Assembly (NCBI RefSeq): GCF_900100305.1
Contig: NZ_FNEY01000001.1
Location: 124,001-188,000 of the forward strand
DNA from: Paracidovorax citrulli
GTDB taxonomy: Bacteria > Pseudomonadota > Gammaproteobacteria > Burkholderiales > Burkholderiaceae_C
Length of the DNA stretch: 64,000 nucleotides
Reading direction: 5' to 3'
Made by a program: the position numbers and the translations under genes. This document shows positions 43,440-51,458 of the stretch, piece after piece; within the stretch, counting starts at the first letter, position 1, and each line of letters starts with the position of its first letter. The notes under the pieces were generated by a model. It searched no databases. It was not told the DNA's origin and saw only the letters and a list, made by a program, of their open reading frames with translations.

Positions 43440-44153
43440 CTAAAAAGTGCAGCGCCTCACCCTTCTGATGAGGTGCGGGATACCTACGCGTCGGCACTTG
43501 GGGATCGCATCCGCAAGTGCCGCGGCACTCTGACGCGCGAAGATTTCGCACGGCGCCTCGAACTGCACGTCAACACCATCGGCAAATTCGAGCGCGGGCT
43601 CACGGTCCCCGACGCATTCGTACTTTTGCGCATGGCGGAGGTCGGAGGGTGCCAAGTCCAATGGCTGCTGACGGGGGAGGAGCCCACCCCCAGCGTGCCG
43701 AAGAACATTCGCGCGGTCGAAGTGGGAAGCTATGTCTTCGTGCCGCACTTCGATGTGCAGCTCTCGGCCGGCCATGGCGTGTTCGCTGATGTCGAGACGG
43801 TGCTCGCCATGAGACCGTTCGACGCCAAGTTCATTCGTCAGGAGCTGGGCATCTCCCACGACGACCTCGCGCTGGTGTCTGTGGTGGGCAACTCGATGGA
43901 GCCCTACCTGCGATCACGCGATACCACCCTGCTTGATCGGCGTGCAAACGATGTCGGCGCGGAGGGAATTCACGCGATTCGGCTTGACGGAGCCTTGATG
44001 CTGAAGTTCGTGCAGCGCCTGCCTGGCAAGGTCTTACGCGTGAGCAGCGCCAATCAGGACTACGCGCCCTTCGAAGTCACTGGCACCGAGGAAACCGAGC
44101 GAGACTTCGCGGTGTTGGGTCGTGTCAGGTGGGGCGGCGTGACCTTCAACTAA
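43431..44153 (+). CDS. CI-like phage repressor with S24 peptidase domain
   Basis: 240 residues. N-terminal helix-turn-helix of the XRE type (TREDFARRLELHVNTIGKFERG) and a C-terminal LexA/CI-like domain with the catalytic Ser in VVGNSMEPYL and Lys in IRLDGALMLKFVQRLPG. Self-cleavage after RecA activation is possible, so induction may be SOS-linked; the expected Ala-Gly cut site is not obvious, though SAGHG lies in the hinge. Starts at 43392 (GTG) and 43407 (ATG) are also open; 43431 was chosen because it begins with the operator-embedded ATGGACACAC shared with ner. Confidence 0.88.
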   Translation: MDTLKSAAPHPSDEVRDTYASALGDRIRKCRGTLTREDFARRLELHVNTIGKFERGLTVPDAFVLLRMAEVGGCQVQWLLTGEEPTPSVPKNIRAVEVGSYVFVPHFDVQLSAGHGVFADVETVLAMRPFDAKFIRQELGISHDDLALVSVVGNSMEPYLRSRDTTLLDRRANDVGAEGIHAIRLDGALMLKFVQRLPGKVLRVSSANQDYAPFEVTGTEETERDFAVLGRVRWGGVTFN

Positions 44154-44210
44154 GAAGGAACGCCAGCCGCATGTCGGTACACGGGAGAGCTTTTTTAAAG
44201 AGAGGGAAAA

Positions 44211-44765
44211 ATGAAACGGGATGCACAGAGAGGGTATGTGGTCTGGGTGGTGCTGCTGGCACTGGCGGTAGCAGTGATTGGCGCATGGCGCTACAGCGAG
44301 CACCGAAGCCGGGAGCGGTTGGCCGCGCAGCAGGCGCAGGAGGCTGCGGCAAAGCGAGCCCAGCAGGCACGAGTCGACGAGGAGCGAAAGGTGCTGGAGC
44401 AACGTAAAGCACAGGAGCAAGCGCAGAAAGATGCGCTAGCCTCGTCACTGAAGGCCATGGACACGTTGGTCGCCCGCTGGGACGATGCGGTGAAGGTCGC
44501 ATCGACAACCGGCCGCATCGCGCTCTCCGGGCCAGTAGCCACGCTGCAGGCCATCAAGCGCGAAACCGAAGGGGTCACCGTGCCCCCTTGCTTGGATGCT
44601 GGGAAAGCGGGTTTGCTGCGCAGCATGAGCAGCACGGAGAAAGGCTTTCTCACGTTCATGCGCAACGAACTCAACCTGGGTAGCACCCTGGCACAGAGTG
44701 ACTTCGATGAAGCCTCTGCAGCGATGGAGATCTACAAGCGCGGGCGTGCGGGATGCCCTGCTTGA
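44211..44765 (+). CDS. membrane-anchored coiled-coil protein, unknown
   Basis: 184 residues: one N-terminal membrane helix (VVWVVLLALAVAVIGAW), then a long Ala/Glu/Arg coiled coil (residues about 30-85) and a C-terminal domain with two Cys. A GAGAGGG ribosome site precedes the ATG. It is the only gene between the repressor and the first late element and could be expressed in the lysogen. A role at the envelope is likely but not defined. Confidence 0.7.
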   Translation: MKRDAQRGYVVWVVLLALAVAVIGAWRYSEHRSRERLAAQQAQEAAAKRAQQARVDEERKVLEQRKAQEQAQKDALASSLKAMDTLVARWDDAVKVASTTGRIALSGPVATLQAIKRETEGVTVPPCLDAGKAGLLRSMSSTEKGFLTFMRNELNLGSTLAQSDFDEASAAMEIYKRGRAGCPA

Positions 44766-44863
44766 CGCGCATGCCTACGATCGCGGCGGGGATGCGATTG
44801 GCCGCAGACTTGTCGTCCAGGTTCGGGCCGTGATAAGGTAGTCCGCTCCATATCGAGTGCTCG

Positions 44864-44891
44864 GGCCGACCTATGTCGGCCTTAGTTTTTT
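44864..44891 (+). terminator. hairpin and T run, copy 1 of the late element
   Basis: GGCCGAC-CTAT-GTCGGCC (7-bp stem) followed by TTAGTTTTTT. As a terminator it would end transcripts from the repressor side before the lysis genes. Confidence 0.7.
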
Positions 44892-44913
44892 GGAATCTTG
44901 CCGCGACAGTCGC
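44864..44913 (+). promoter_or_regulatory. putative late promoter 1 (lysis, packaging)
   Basis: Dyad 44864-44881, T run to 44891, 14 nt, then ACAGTCGC (44906-44913). If GACAGT (44905-44910) is a weak -10, the start is near 44917 and the dyad is centred near -44, the region where Mu's Mor/C activators bind. It stands just before the endolysin. Confidence 0.5.
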
Positions 44914-44916
44914 AGC

Positions 44917-45528
44917 ATGCATTTCCGCTCTCGTCGTCGCCTTTTCGGGCGCATCTCCGGCCGCCAGCTCGTAGCGCTGCTCACGCTGTCAGGCGCTGGC
45001 CTGGTCGGCATCGTCACGCACGAAAGCTACACAGAAAAAGCCATCGTCCCCACGCAGGGCGATCGGCCCACCGTGGGGTTCGGGAGCACGTTCCATGAAG
45101 ATGGCTCTCCCGTGAAGCCGGGCGACACGACCACGCCCGTGCGTGCCCTCATCAAGACGCAGGCGCACATCAGCCGCGACGAGCAGGCCTTCCGCGCATC
45201 GCTGCCGGACGTGGCTCTCTACCAGGCCGAATACGACGTCTACATGGACTGGGTCTACCAGTACGGCTCCGCGGCGTGGCGCGCGTCGGGCATGCGCCGC
45301 GAGCTGCTCGCGGGCAACTACGTGCAGGCCTGCGACGAGCTGCTCGCATACCGAAAGCTCACCAGCTCGCGCAAGGAAGGCCCCGGCTGGGTCGTGAGCA
45401 AACAGGGCGCCCAAGGCCGCCCGATCCGCTGGGAATTTGATTGCTCGACGCCCGGCAACAAGGTGTGCCGCGGGGTGTGGACGCGCCAGCTCGAGCGCCA
45501 CAAGAAGTGCATGGAGGCGCAGCAGTGA
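44917..45528 (+). CDS. GH24-type endolysin with signal anchor
   Basis: 203 residues. A basic start is followed by a weak hydrophobic, Gly/Ser-rich segment (QLVALLTLSGAGLVGIV), as in signal-anchor-release lysozymes, then THESYTEK with catalytic Glu36 and a GDRPTVGFGST motif. Glu36 and Thr52 fit the muramidase triad; the Asp lies later than usual (Asp49), so the spacing is altered. The frame extends upstream through the late element, which argues for the ATG at 44917. It degrades peptidoglycan at the end of infection. Confidence 0.82.
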   Translation: MHFRSRRRLFGRISGRQLVALLTLSGAGLVGIVTHESYTEKAIVPTQGDRPTVGFGSTFHEDGSPVKPGDTTTPVRALIKTQAHISRDEQAFRASLPDVALYQAEYDVYMDWVYQYGSAAWRASGMRRELLAGNYVQACDELLAYRKLTSSRKEGPGWVVSKQGAQGRPIRWEFDCSTPGNKVCRGVWTRQLERHKKCMEAQQ

Positions 45529-45635
45529 GGGCCGCCGTGATGCGCACGCTGCGGGCCATCGCCGGGGCACTCGTCATCGGGGCCTGCGCGCTCGGCCTGG
45601 CCGCCATGTGGGCGGTCGGGCAACTGCCGCACTGA
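45525..45635 (+). CDS. very small membrane protein in the lysis cassette
   Basis: 36 residues from a GTG that overlaps the endolysin stop (GTGA), or 31 from the ATG at 45540. It is one hydrophobic helix (AIAGALVIGACALGLAAMWAV). Its place between endolysin and spanin suggests a holin or pinholin role, but a single helix is not proof. Confidence 0.55.
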   Translation: MRAAVMRTLRAIAGALVIGACALGLAAMWAVGQLPH

Positions 45636-45645
45636 GGTCGATGCC

Positions 45646-46275
45646 ATGGCAAACCGCCTCCTGATCGCCCTGATCCTCGCGCTGGCTCTCATCGGCGCGG
45701 GCTACCGCTGGGGCCACAAGGCCGCTGACAACGCGTGGGCTGCGCGCAAGGCCCGAGACGATGAGGCCGCACAGAAGGCGCTCGATGCGGAAACCCGTCG
45801 AGCCGACACCGCCACGTCCACCTATCTCCAAGACCACCGTGACCAGGCAGACCGCTATGACGCCCTCGACCTCCGCTACCAGGCGCTGCTTAAGCGCACT
45901 CCGCTCGTGGTGTATCGGCCTGCGCCTGCAGGCGCTGCCGGTGCAGTCAGCAGCCCCGCAGCCCCTGCGCCTGCCGCGCCCTCGGGGGGGGTGCCGCTAC
46001 CTGCTCCTCCCGATGCTGCTGTGCCTCATCTCACCCTGGCTGCTGTCCGGGTGTGGAACGGCGCCCTCACCAGCACGGACGCGCCTGCAGGTGCCTGCGG
46101 CGCTACTGCAGCCACCGAGGGAGCCGGTCCTGCTTGTGCCGAGGACTCCGGCCTCACGCTCGACGACGCCTGGGCCAACCACCGCGCCAACGCGCGCAGC
46201 TGCGCCGACGACCGGCAGCGTTACCGCGCCTTGATCGACTTCATCCAATCCACACCAGAAAGCCGCCCCCAATGA
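45646..46275 (+). CDS. Rz: inner-membrane spanin Rz
   Basis: 209 residues. An N-terminal membrane anchor (LLIALILALALIGAGY) is followed by a periplasmic coiled region (KARDDEAAQKALDAETRRAD) and a Pro/Ala-rich middle, then DDAWANHRANARSCADDRQRYRALIDFI. Together with the lipoprotein encoded inside it, it would fuse inner and outer membranes during lysis. It lies 10 bp after the small membrane gene and overlaps the next gene by 4 bp. Confidence 0.8.
   Translation: MANRLLIALILALALIGAGYRWGHKAADNAWAARKARDDEAAQKALDAETRRADTATSTYLQDHRDQADRYDALDLRYQALLKRTPLVVYRPAPAGAAGAVSSPAAPAPAAPSGGVPLPAPPDAAVPHLTLAAVRVWNGALTSTDAPAGACGATAATEGAGPACAEDSGLTLDDAWANHRANARSCADDRQRYRALIDFIQSTPESRPQ
46013..46234 (+). CDS. 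Rz1: outer-membrane spanin Rz1, nested in Rz
   Basis: 73 residues in another frame within Rz. It begins MLLCLISPWLLSGC, a short lipoprotein signal with lipobox LSGC (Cys14), and the mature part is Pro-rich (LQVPAALLQPPREPVLLVP), both standard for Rz1. Full nesting inside the Rz gene is a known arrangement. The ATG at 46013 is the first start in this frame with a proper signal. Confidence 0.75.
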   Translation: MLLCLISPWLLSGCGTAPSPARTRLQVPAALLQPPREPVLLVPRTPASRSTTPGPTTAPTRAAAPTTGSVTAP

Positions 46276-46670
46276 GCGATCCCACGAAGCCCGACGACAG
46301 GAAACAGGAGCTGTTGCTGCTCGGCCAGATCCACGGCATGGTGCAGTCGCTGCAGACCAGCCTGGATCAGCAGACCCGCCGGATGGATCGCATGGAGGCG
46401 AGCCAGGAGGAGCGACACCGCTCCAACGAACAGCGCATGGAGCAGTCGGAGGCCCGCCAGCAGGAGCGCCACAAGGCCAACGAACTGCGGATGGACCGCG
46501 CCGAAGAGCGGCAGGAGGAGCGCCACGTAGCGATCGACGCGCGCCTGCGCGTCGTCGAGCAAAAGGCGGCGATTGCCGGTGCTGTTAGCGGCTCGGCCGT
46601 GTCCATCGGCGTTGCGCTCGCGATCGAAGGGTTGAAGCAGTGGCTGGGCCGCGGGGGGCTGGGTCAGTAA
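46272..46670 (+). CDS. coiled-coil phage protein with C-terminal membrane segment
   Basis: 132 residues. The middle has three near-repeats of about 18 residues with the pattern RM..xE.RQ.ERH (RMDRMEASQEERHR, RMEQSEARQQERHK, RMDRAEERQEERHV), forming a charged coil. A C-terminal hydrophobic segment (AIAGAVSGSAVSIGVALAIE) could be a membrane helix. A holin or a packaging-related role is possible. It overlaps Rz (ATGA) and shares a base with the DUF1804 gene. Confidence 0.65.
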   Translation: MSDPTKPDDRKQELLLLGQIHGMVQSLQTSLDQQTRRMDRMEASQEERHRSNEQRMEQSEARQQERHKANELRMDRAEERQEERHVAIDARLRVVEQKAAIAGAVSGSAVSIGVALAIEGLKQWLGRGGLGQ

Positions 46671-47167
46671 TGGCACACGCGCAGGAGAAACGCACCCAAC
46701 TACGGGGGCTGTACACCTACCAGCGCCTGCCGATGGAGGCGGCCTGCAAGAAGCTGGGCGTGCCGCGCAGCACCGCAAACCGCTGGAAGGCTGAGGCGCT
46801 CGAGAAAGGCGACGATTGGGACACCGTGCGCGCCGCCATGGCCCTGGGCGACGACAACTTCGCGTCGTTGTCGAAGAAGCTGCTGGAGGACTACCTGGTG
46901 CAGCACCAAGCCACCATGGATCAGCTGCGCGAGGCCACTGGCATGAGCGCGCGGGATCGGGCGGAGACGCTCGCGAGCATGTCTGACTCGTTCAACAAGA
47001 CCATGGCCTCCTTCAAACGCCTCGCGCCCGACCTCGACCGCCAGGCCGTGCAGATCGACGTGCTGCAGCGCTTCGTCACGTTCGCGCAGGCCCGGTTCCC
47101 GCAGCACCTGCAGGCGGTAGCTGAGATGCTGGAACCCTTCGGGGAAGAACTCGCGAAGGTGCGCTGA
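46670..47167 (+). CDS. DUF1804 protein, probable small terminase partner
   Basis: 165 residues. An N-terminal helix-turn-helix (MEAACKKLGVPRSTANRWKAEA) and a helical remainder with a coiled C terminus (DRQAVQIDVLQRFVTFAQ) match DUF1804, which in Mu-like phages sits just before the large terminase. It likely recognises phage DNA for packaging. The ATG overlaps the previous stop by one base. Confidence 0.82.
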   Translation: MAHAQEKRTQLRGLYTYQRLPMEAACKKLGVPRSTANRWKAEALEKGDDWDTVRAAMALGDDNFASLSKKLLEDYLVQHQATMDQLREATGMSARDRAETLASMSDSFNKTMASFKRLAPDLDRQAVQIDVLQRFVTFAQARFPQHLQAVAEMLEPFGEELAKVR

Positions 47168-47168
47168 C

Positions 47169-48839
47169 ATGGCGAAGAGTCCCAAGCAATTCTTGGCCGA
47201 CCTGGCCTCGCTCGCCGATGGCCTGCGCCGCCAAATCGACGCCAACCTCGACGGCTGGGACATGAGCCCCGAGGCCATCGCCGAGCGTCGCCGCAAGGTC
47301 TGCGACCCTGTGAGTGGCTACGAGTATTGGGACCGCAACTACTTCCCTCACTACGGCCGCGCCGAGCCCAGTGCGCTGCACCTCTACCTCTACAAGCGAC
47401 TGCCCGAGATCATCGCGAGCAAGTCGGGCCAGCGCGATGCACTGGCCGCACCCCGCGGCGAGGCGAAGTCCACGAAGATCAGCATGAGCTTTGTGGCTTG
47501 GTGCGTGGTCACGGAAAAGCTCTGGTATCCGATCATCGTGATGGACGCCTTCGAGCAGGCAGCGGAGATGCTGGAGGCCATCAAAGCGGAGCTGGAGGCG
47601 AACCCGCGCATCGCGGGAGACTTCCCCGAGGCGTGCGGCCAGGGACGCGTCTGGCGTGCGGGCGTCATCGTCACGCGCAACGGCCGCAAGGTGGAAGCCT
47701 TCGGCTCGGCCAAGAAGATCCGAGGTCGCCGTCATGGAGCGCATCGCCCTGACCTTGCGGTGATGGATGACATCGAAAACGATGAGAACGTCACCACGCC
47801 GGCCCAGCGCGACAAGCTGCAGAAGTTCGTCACCGCGAGCGTCCTCAACCTGGGGCCGCCGGACGATTCGATGCACGCCATCCTCGTCGGTACGGTGCTG
47901 CACTACGACTCGGTGCTCGCGCGATTTTTAAAGAACCCGCTCTGGAACAAGAAGGTGTTCAAGGCCATCATCAATTGGCCGGAGAACATGCACCTGTGGG
48001 AGCAGTTCGAGGGACTGCTGCTGGGGGCCGACACGCCGCAGCGCGGCGAGGCCGAGGCCATGGCGCTGTACCGCCAGCACCAGGCGGAGATGGACAAGGG
48101 CGCAGTGGTGAGCTGGCCCGCTCTGCGCCCGCTGGTCAAGCTGATGATCCGCCGCGCGCGTGAAGGCCATGCGGCATTCGACTCGGAGCAGCAGAACGAT
48201 CCGGTGGCGGGCGAAGATGCGCCTTTCGCGAACAGTATTCGCTTTTGGGTCAACCGCTTGGCCGAGTGGATCTTCTACGGCGCTTGCGACCCCAGCCTGG
48301 GCCGGGCGGGAAACAGCCGCGACCCCAGCGCTCTCGGTGTTGGCGGATACCAACGCGCGCTGGGCATCCTCGACGTGGTCGAGGCCCGCATCAAGAAGCG
48401 CACGCCCGACCGCATCATCAGCGACCTCATCGAGCTGCAGAGCGAGTACGGCTGCATTGTGTGGGGCGTCGAGACGGTGCAGTTTCAGGAGTTTCTCCGC
48501 ACCGAGCTGGTCAAGCGCAGCGCGGAGGCTGGGGTGCCCGTACCGGCGCGGGGACTCATTCCCATCGCCGACAAGCTGCTGCGCATCGAGAGCCTGCAGC
48601 CGCACATGCACAACGGGCTGATCCGCTTGCACTCCAGCCAGACCACGCTGATCGACCAATTCCGCCATTTCCCGAAAGCGGATCACGACGACGGCCCCGA
48701 CATGGTCCAGATGCTCTGGATGCTGGCCGTGACCGGCGGCGTTGCCGCAGCAGCTCAGGGCGGCAGCTCCCACCAACCCCAATCCGCGCGAGAGCGCTTC
48801 GCGCGCCAGGCGGCGCGCATGTTCAGAAAGCAACGATGA
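47169..48839 (+). CDS. large terminase subunit (Mu gp28-like)
   Basis: 556 residues. The packaging ATPase has a Walker A variant APRGEAKSTK (near residue 97) and Walker B LAVMDDIEND; the C-terminal nuclease begins near residue 375 with YGACDPSLG (acidic metal ligand) and includes DVVEARIKKRTPD and IWGVETVQF. It fills heads, probably by headful cutting with attached host DNA as in Mu, although the mechanism cannot be read from the sequence. It starts 2 bp after DUF1804 and overlaps the next small gene. Confidence 0.9.
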   Translation: MAKSPKQFLADLASLADGLRRQIDANLDGWDMSPEAIAERRRKVCDPVSGYEYWDRNYFPHYGRAEPSALHLYLYKRLPEIIASKSGQRDALAAPRGEAKSTKISMSFVAWCVVTEKLWYPIIVMDAFEQAAEMLEAIKAELEANPRIAGDFPEACGQGRVWRAGVIVTRNGRKVEAFGSAKKIRGRRHGAHRPDLAVMDDIENDENVTTPAQRDKLQKFVTASVLNLGPPDDSMHAILVGTVLHYDSVLARFLKNPLWNKKVFKAIINWPENMHLWEQFEGLLLGADTPQRGEAEAMALYRQHQAEMDKGAVVSWPALRPLVKLMIRRAREGHAAFDSEQQNDPVAGEDAPFANSIRFWVNRLAEWIFYGACDPSLGRAGNSRDPSALGVGGYQRALGILDVVEARIKKRTPDRIISDLIELQSEYGCIVWGVETVQFQEFLRTELVKRSAEAGVPVPARGLIPIADKLLRIESLQPHMHNGLIRLHSSQTTLIDQFRHFPKADHDDGPDMVQMLWMLAVTGGVAAAAQGGSSHQPQSARERFARQAARMFRKQR

Positions 48840-49018
48840 TGACCGAAGCCCAACATGCCCTCCTGCTCATCCGCGGCGCTATCGCGGGCCTGCCCGAAGC
48901 CGACCGCCAAGGTGTGGAGCTGGCCGCAGCCAAGCTGCGCGAGGTGGTTCTGCACCACAACGACCACGGCCAGTTGGCGCTCGCGCTGGTGGGCGCAGAG
49001 CAGGATGCGGAGGCCTGA
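48836..49018 (+). CDS. small phage protein between terminase and portal
   Basis: 60 residues, helical and acidic (ALLLIRGAIAGLPEADRQGV; LREVVLHHNDHGQLALALVG). Two ATGs, 48836 and 48839, are in frame. It overlaps the terminase stop and ends 2 bp before the portal gene. Function unknown. Confidence 0.7.
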   Translation: MMTEAQHALLLIRGAIAGLPEADRQGVELAAAKLREVVLHHNDHGQLALALVGAEQDAEA

Positions 49019-49020
49019 GC

Positions 49021-50514
49021 ATGCGCATGTGGGACCGATTTAAAGCATGGGCCGGCGCGCAGCTCGAGCCCGTGGCCACGGCTGCGCCCGAAGCCACGAG
49101 CCCGGTGCGTGAGGCGGCATCTGCCCAGGGCCAGGGCGATGGCGATCACTGGCGGCGCCTTGGTGGTGACCTCGCGAGCATGAACGACCGCGACCTGGCG
49201 CCCATGGCACAGGACCGCATGCAGAAGCTCGCCGAGTACCTGTGGCAGAGCAACCTGCTCGCCAACCGCCTGGTGGAGCTGCCGCTGGCCTACCTGCTCG
49301 CCGAGGGGGTCACGCTCCAGTGCAAGGACCAGGAGCACCAGAAGCTGCTCAATGCCTTCTGGTCGGACCCCATCAACAACTGGCCGCTCAAGCTGCAGTC
49401 GCGCGTGCGGGCCTACAGCCTGCACGGTGAGCAGTGCTACATCGCCCATGTGCGCGATGGTGACGGCTTCGTCCGCCTCGGGTACCTGGACCCGCGCCAG
49501 ATCGCTACCGTGGTCAACGACCCCGCGAATCCCGAGCAGCCCATCGGCGTGGTCACCAAGCGAGACAGCCGTGGCCGCGTGTACAAGTACCGCGTCATCG
49601 TGCTCGGCGACGACGACAAGCTCTTCGACGCCAACACTGTGCGCATCAGAGCCGAGGACTTCGCGGACGGCGACTGCCTGCTCTACCAGGTCAACAAGCT
49701 GCCCAGCGGCAGCCGAGGCCGCAGCGATCTGCTGGGCCAGATGGACTGGCTGGACGCCTATGACGACTTCCTCTTCAGCGAGCTGGATCGCATCGGATAT
49801 CTGCGCTCGTTTGTGTGGGATGTGACGATGACCGGCGCCGACGAGGCGGCTGTCACGAAGTTCGAGAAGACGTTCGTTCCGCCCGGCCCCAACAGCACGT
49901 TCGTCCACAACGACACGGTCAAGCTGGAGGCCAAGACGCCCGATCTGCAGGCAGCGGACACCACCCAGAGCGCGCGGCTGCTGCGCAACCATGTGCTGGG
50001 AGGCAGCACCACGCCGGAACACTGGTTCGGCGGGGGTGGGGATGTGAACCGCGCAGCGGCCACGGAGATGGGCGAGCCCACCTTCAAGATGTACAGCATG
50101 CGGCAGAGCGTGCTCAAGCTGATGCTCGAAGAGATCGGCCGCTACGTGCTGTGGTGCAAAGCTCAGGCCCGCGGCGAGACACCCGACTGGGCCAGCGACG
50201 AATGGCAGGTCACGGCGGTCTTCCCCGAACTGCTCAATCGCGACGTCACGAAGTTCGCGGCCGCGATGCAGTCGGTGGCCTCTTCGGTCATCTTGATGAT
50301 CGAAGCCGGCCTGCTGACGGAAGAGACCGGACTCAAGATCGTGGCGGACGTGGCGCAGCGATTCGGCCAGGACTTCGACGCCAAGACGGAACTGGAGTCG
50401 GCGCGAAAAGAGCGCGATGACCGCAAGCGAGCCCGCGCTGCTGAGGACGTCTTCAGACCAAGCGCAGATCCGCAGGCGGCACAGGCCCAAGGCGAAGGCC
50501 AGGACCAGGAATAG
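49021..50514 (+). CDS. portal protein (DUF935, Mu gp29-like)
   Basis: 497 residues. The portal forms the ring through which DNA enters the head. DUF935 features: an N-terminal helix, LVELPLAYLLAEGVTLQ, LGYLDPRQIATV, VYKYRVIVLGDDD, and GRSDLLGQMDWLDAYDDFLF in the wing/stem part; QAADTTQSARLLRNHVLGG follows, then the crown. The C terminus is charged and Gln-rich. The first nine codons include a TTTAAA. A 147-bp gap follows before the methylase. Confidence 0.9.
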   Translation: MRMWDRFKAWAGAQLEPVATAAPEATSPVREAASAQGQGDGDHWRRLGGDLASMNDRDLAPMAQDRMQKLAEYLWQSNLLANRLVELPLAYLLAEGVTLQCKDQEHQKLLNAFWSDPINNWPLKLQSRVRAYSLHGEQCYIAHVRDGDGFVRLGYLDPRQIATVVNDPANPEQPIGVVTKRDSRGRVYKYRVIVLGDDDKLFDANTVRIRAEDFADGDCLLYQVNKLPSGSRGRSDLLGQMDWLDAYDDFLFSELDRIGYLRSFVWDVTMTGADEAAVTKFEKTFVPPGPNSTFVHNDTVKLEAKTPDLQAADTTQSARLLRNHVLGGSTTPEHWFGGGGDVNRAAATEMGEPTFKMYSMRQSVLKLMLEEIGRYVLWCKAQARGETPDWASDEWQVTAVFPELLNRDVTKFAAAMQSVASSVILMIEAGLLTEETGLKIVADVAQRFGQDFDAKTELESARKERDDRKRARAAEDVFRPSADPQAAQAQGEGQDQE

Positions 50515-50661
50515 AAAAAAGACGGGCGACCCTGGAACGGTGCTGTCACACCGCCCCAGAACCCCAACATGCAGAACAGGCTGCAAGCCGGCAAGGCCCG
50601 CCACTCTCGCGAGAGCGCGCTGAGCCTACCAGACTTTTAAACAGCTAAAAGGCTTGCAAAC

Positions 50662-51453
50662 ATGGCATCCCCTATCGTCCCCTGGATCGGCGGCAAACGC
50701 CGCCTGATAGACCTCCTCCTGAGCCGTTTCCCGGCGCACAAGTGCTACGTCGAAGTCTTCGCGGGCGGCGCTGCGGTGTTCTTCGCGCGCAACCCCGCGG
50801 ACGTCGAGGTGCTCAACGACGTCAACGGCGACCTGGTCAACCTCTACCGCGTGGTGACACACCACCTGGAGGAGTTCGTGCGGCAGTTCAAATGGGCCTT
50901 GACCTCGCGCCAGGTGTTCCGGTGGCTGCAGGAAACGCGGCCCGAGACGCTGACCGACGTACAGCGCGCGGCGCGTTTTTTCTACCTGCAGCAGCAGTCG
51001 TTCGGGGGCAAGGTGGCGGGCCAGACCTTCGGCACCGCCACCACGGCGCCGGCCATCAACCTGCTGCGGATCGAGGAGTCGCTGTCGGCGGCGCATCTGC
51101 GCCTGGCGGGTGGCACCTACATCGAGCAGCTCGACTGGGCGGAATGCGTCGACCGCTACGACCGGCCCCACAGCCTTTTCTACTTAGACCCCCCGTATTG
51201 GGAAACGGAAGGGTATGGCGTGCCCTTCGAGTGGGCGCAGTACGAGCTGATGGCCGCCAAGCTCAAGGCGATCCAGGGCAAGGCCATCGTCAGCATTAAC
51301 GATCACCCGGCGATCCGCGAGTGCTTCGCGGGGTACGCGATGGAGGCGCTGACCCTCGACTACACAGTGGGCGGCGGCGCCAACCGCGTCGAGCGCGGCG
51401 AACTTGTCATCTACAACTGGGACTACCAGGCCGAGCCCGCCGGGCTCTTTTAA
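50662..51453 (+). CDS. DNA adenine N6-methyltransferase (D12 class)
   Basis: 263 residues. Motifs: PWIGGKRRLIDLLL (SAM region), CYVEVFAGGAAVFFA (motif I), the catalytic DPPYWETEGYG starting at Asp176, and AIVSINDHPAIRECF. D12-class Dam-like enzymes methylate adenine; no restriction partner is seen, so it likely protects phage DNA or marks it. It sits between portal and MuF genes inside the head module, with its own short leader holding a TTTAAA. The DNA target cannot be deduced here. Confidence 0.9.
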   Translation: MASPIVPWIGGKRRLIDLLLSRFPAHKCYVEVFAGGAAVFFARNPADVEVLNDVNGDLVNLYRVVTHHLEEFVRQFKWALTSRQVFRWLQETRPETLTDVQRAARFFYLQQQSFGGKVAGQTFGTATTAPAINLLRIEESLSAAHLRLAGGTYIEQLDWAECVDRYDRPHSLFYLDPPYWETEGYGVPFEWAQYELMAAKLKAIQGKAIVSINDHPAIRECFAGYAMEALTLDYTVGGGANRVERGELVIYNWDYQAEPAGLF

Positions 51454-51458
51454 CCACC

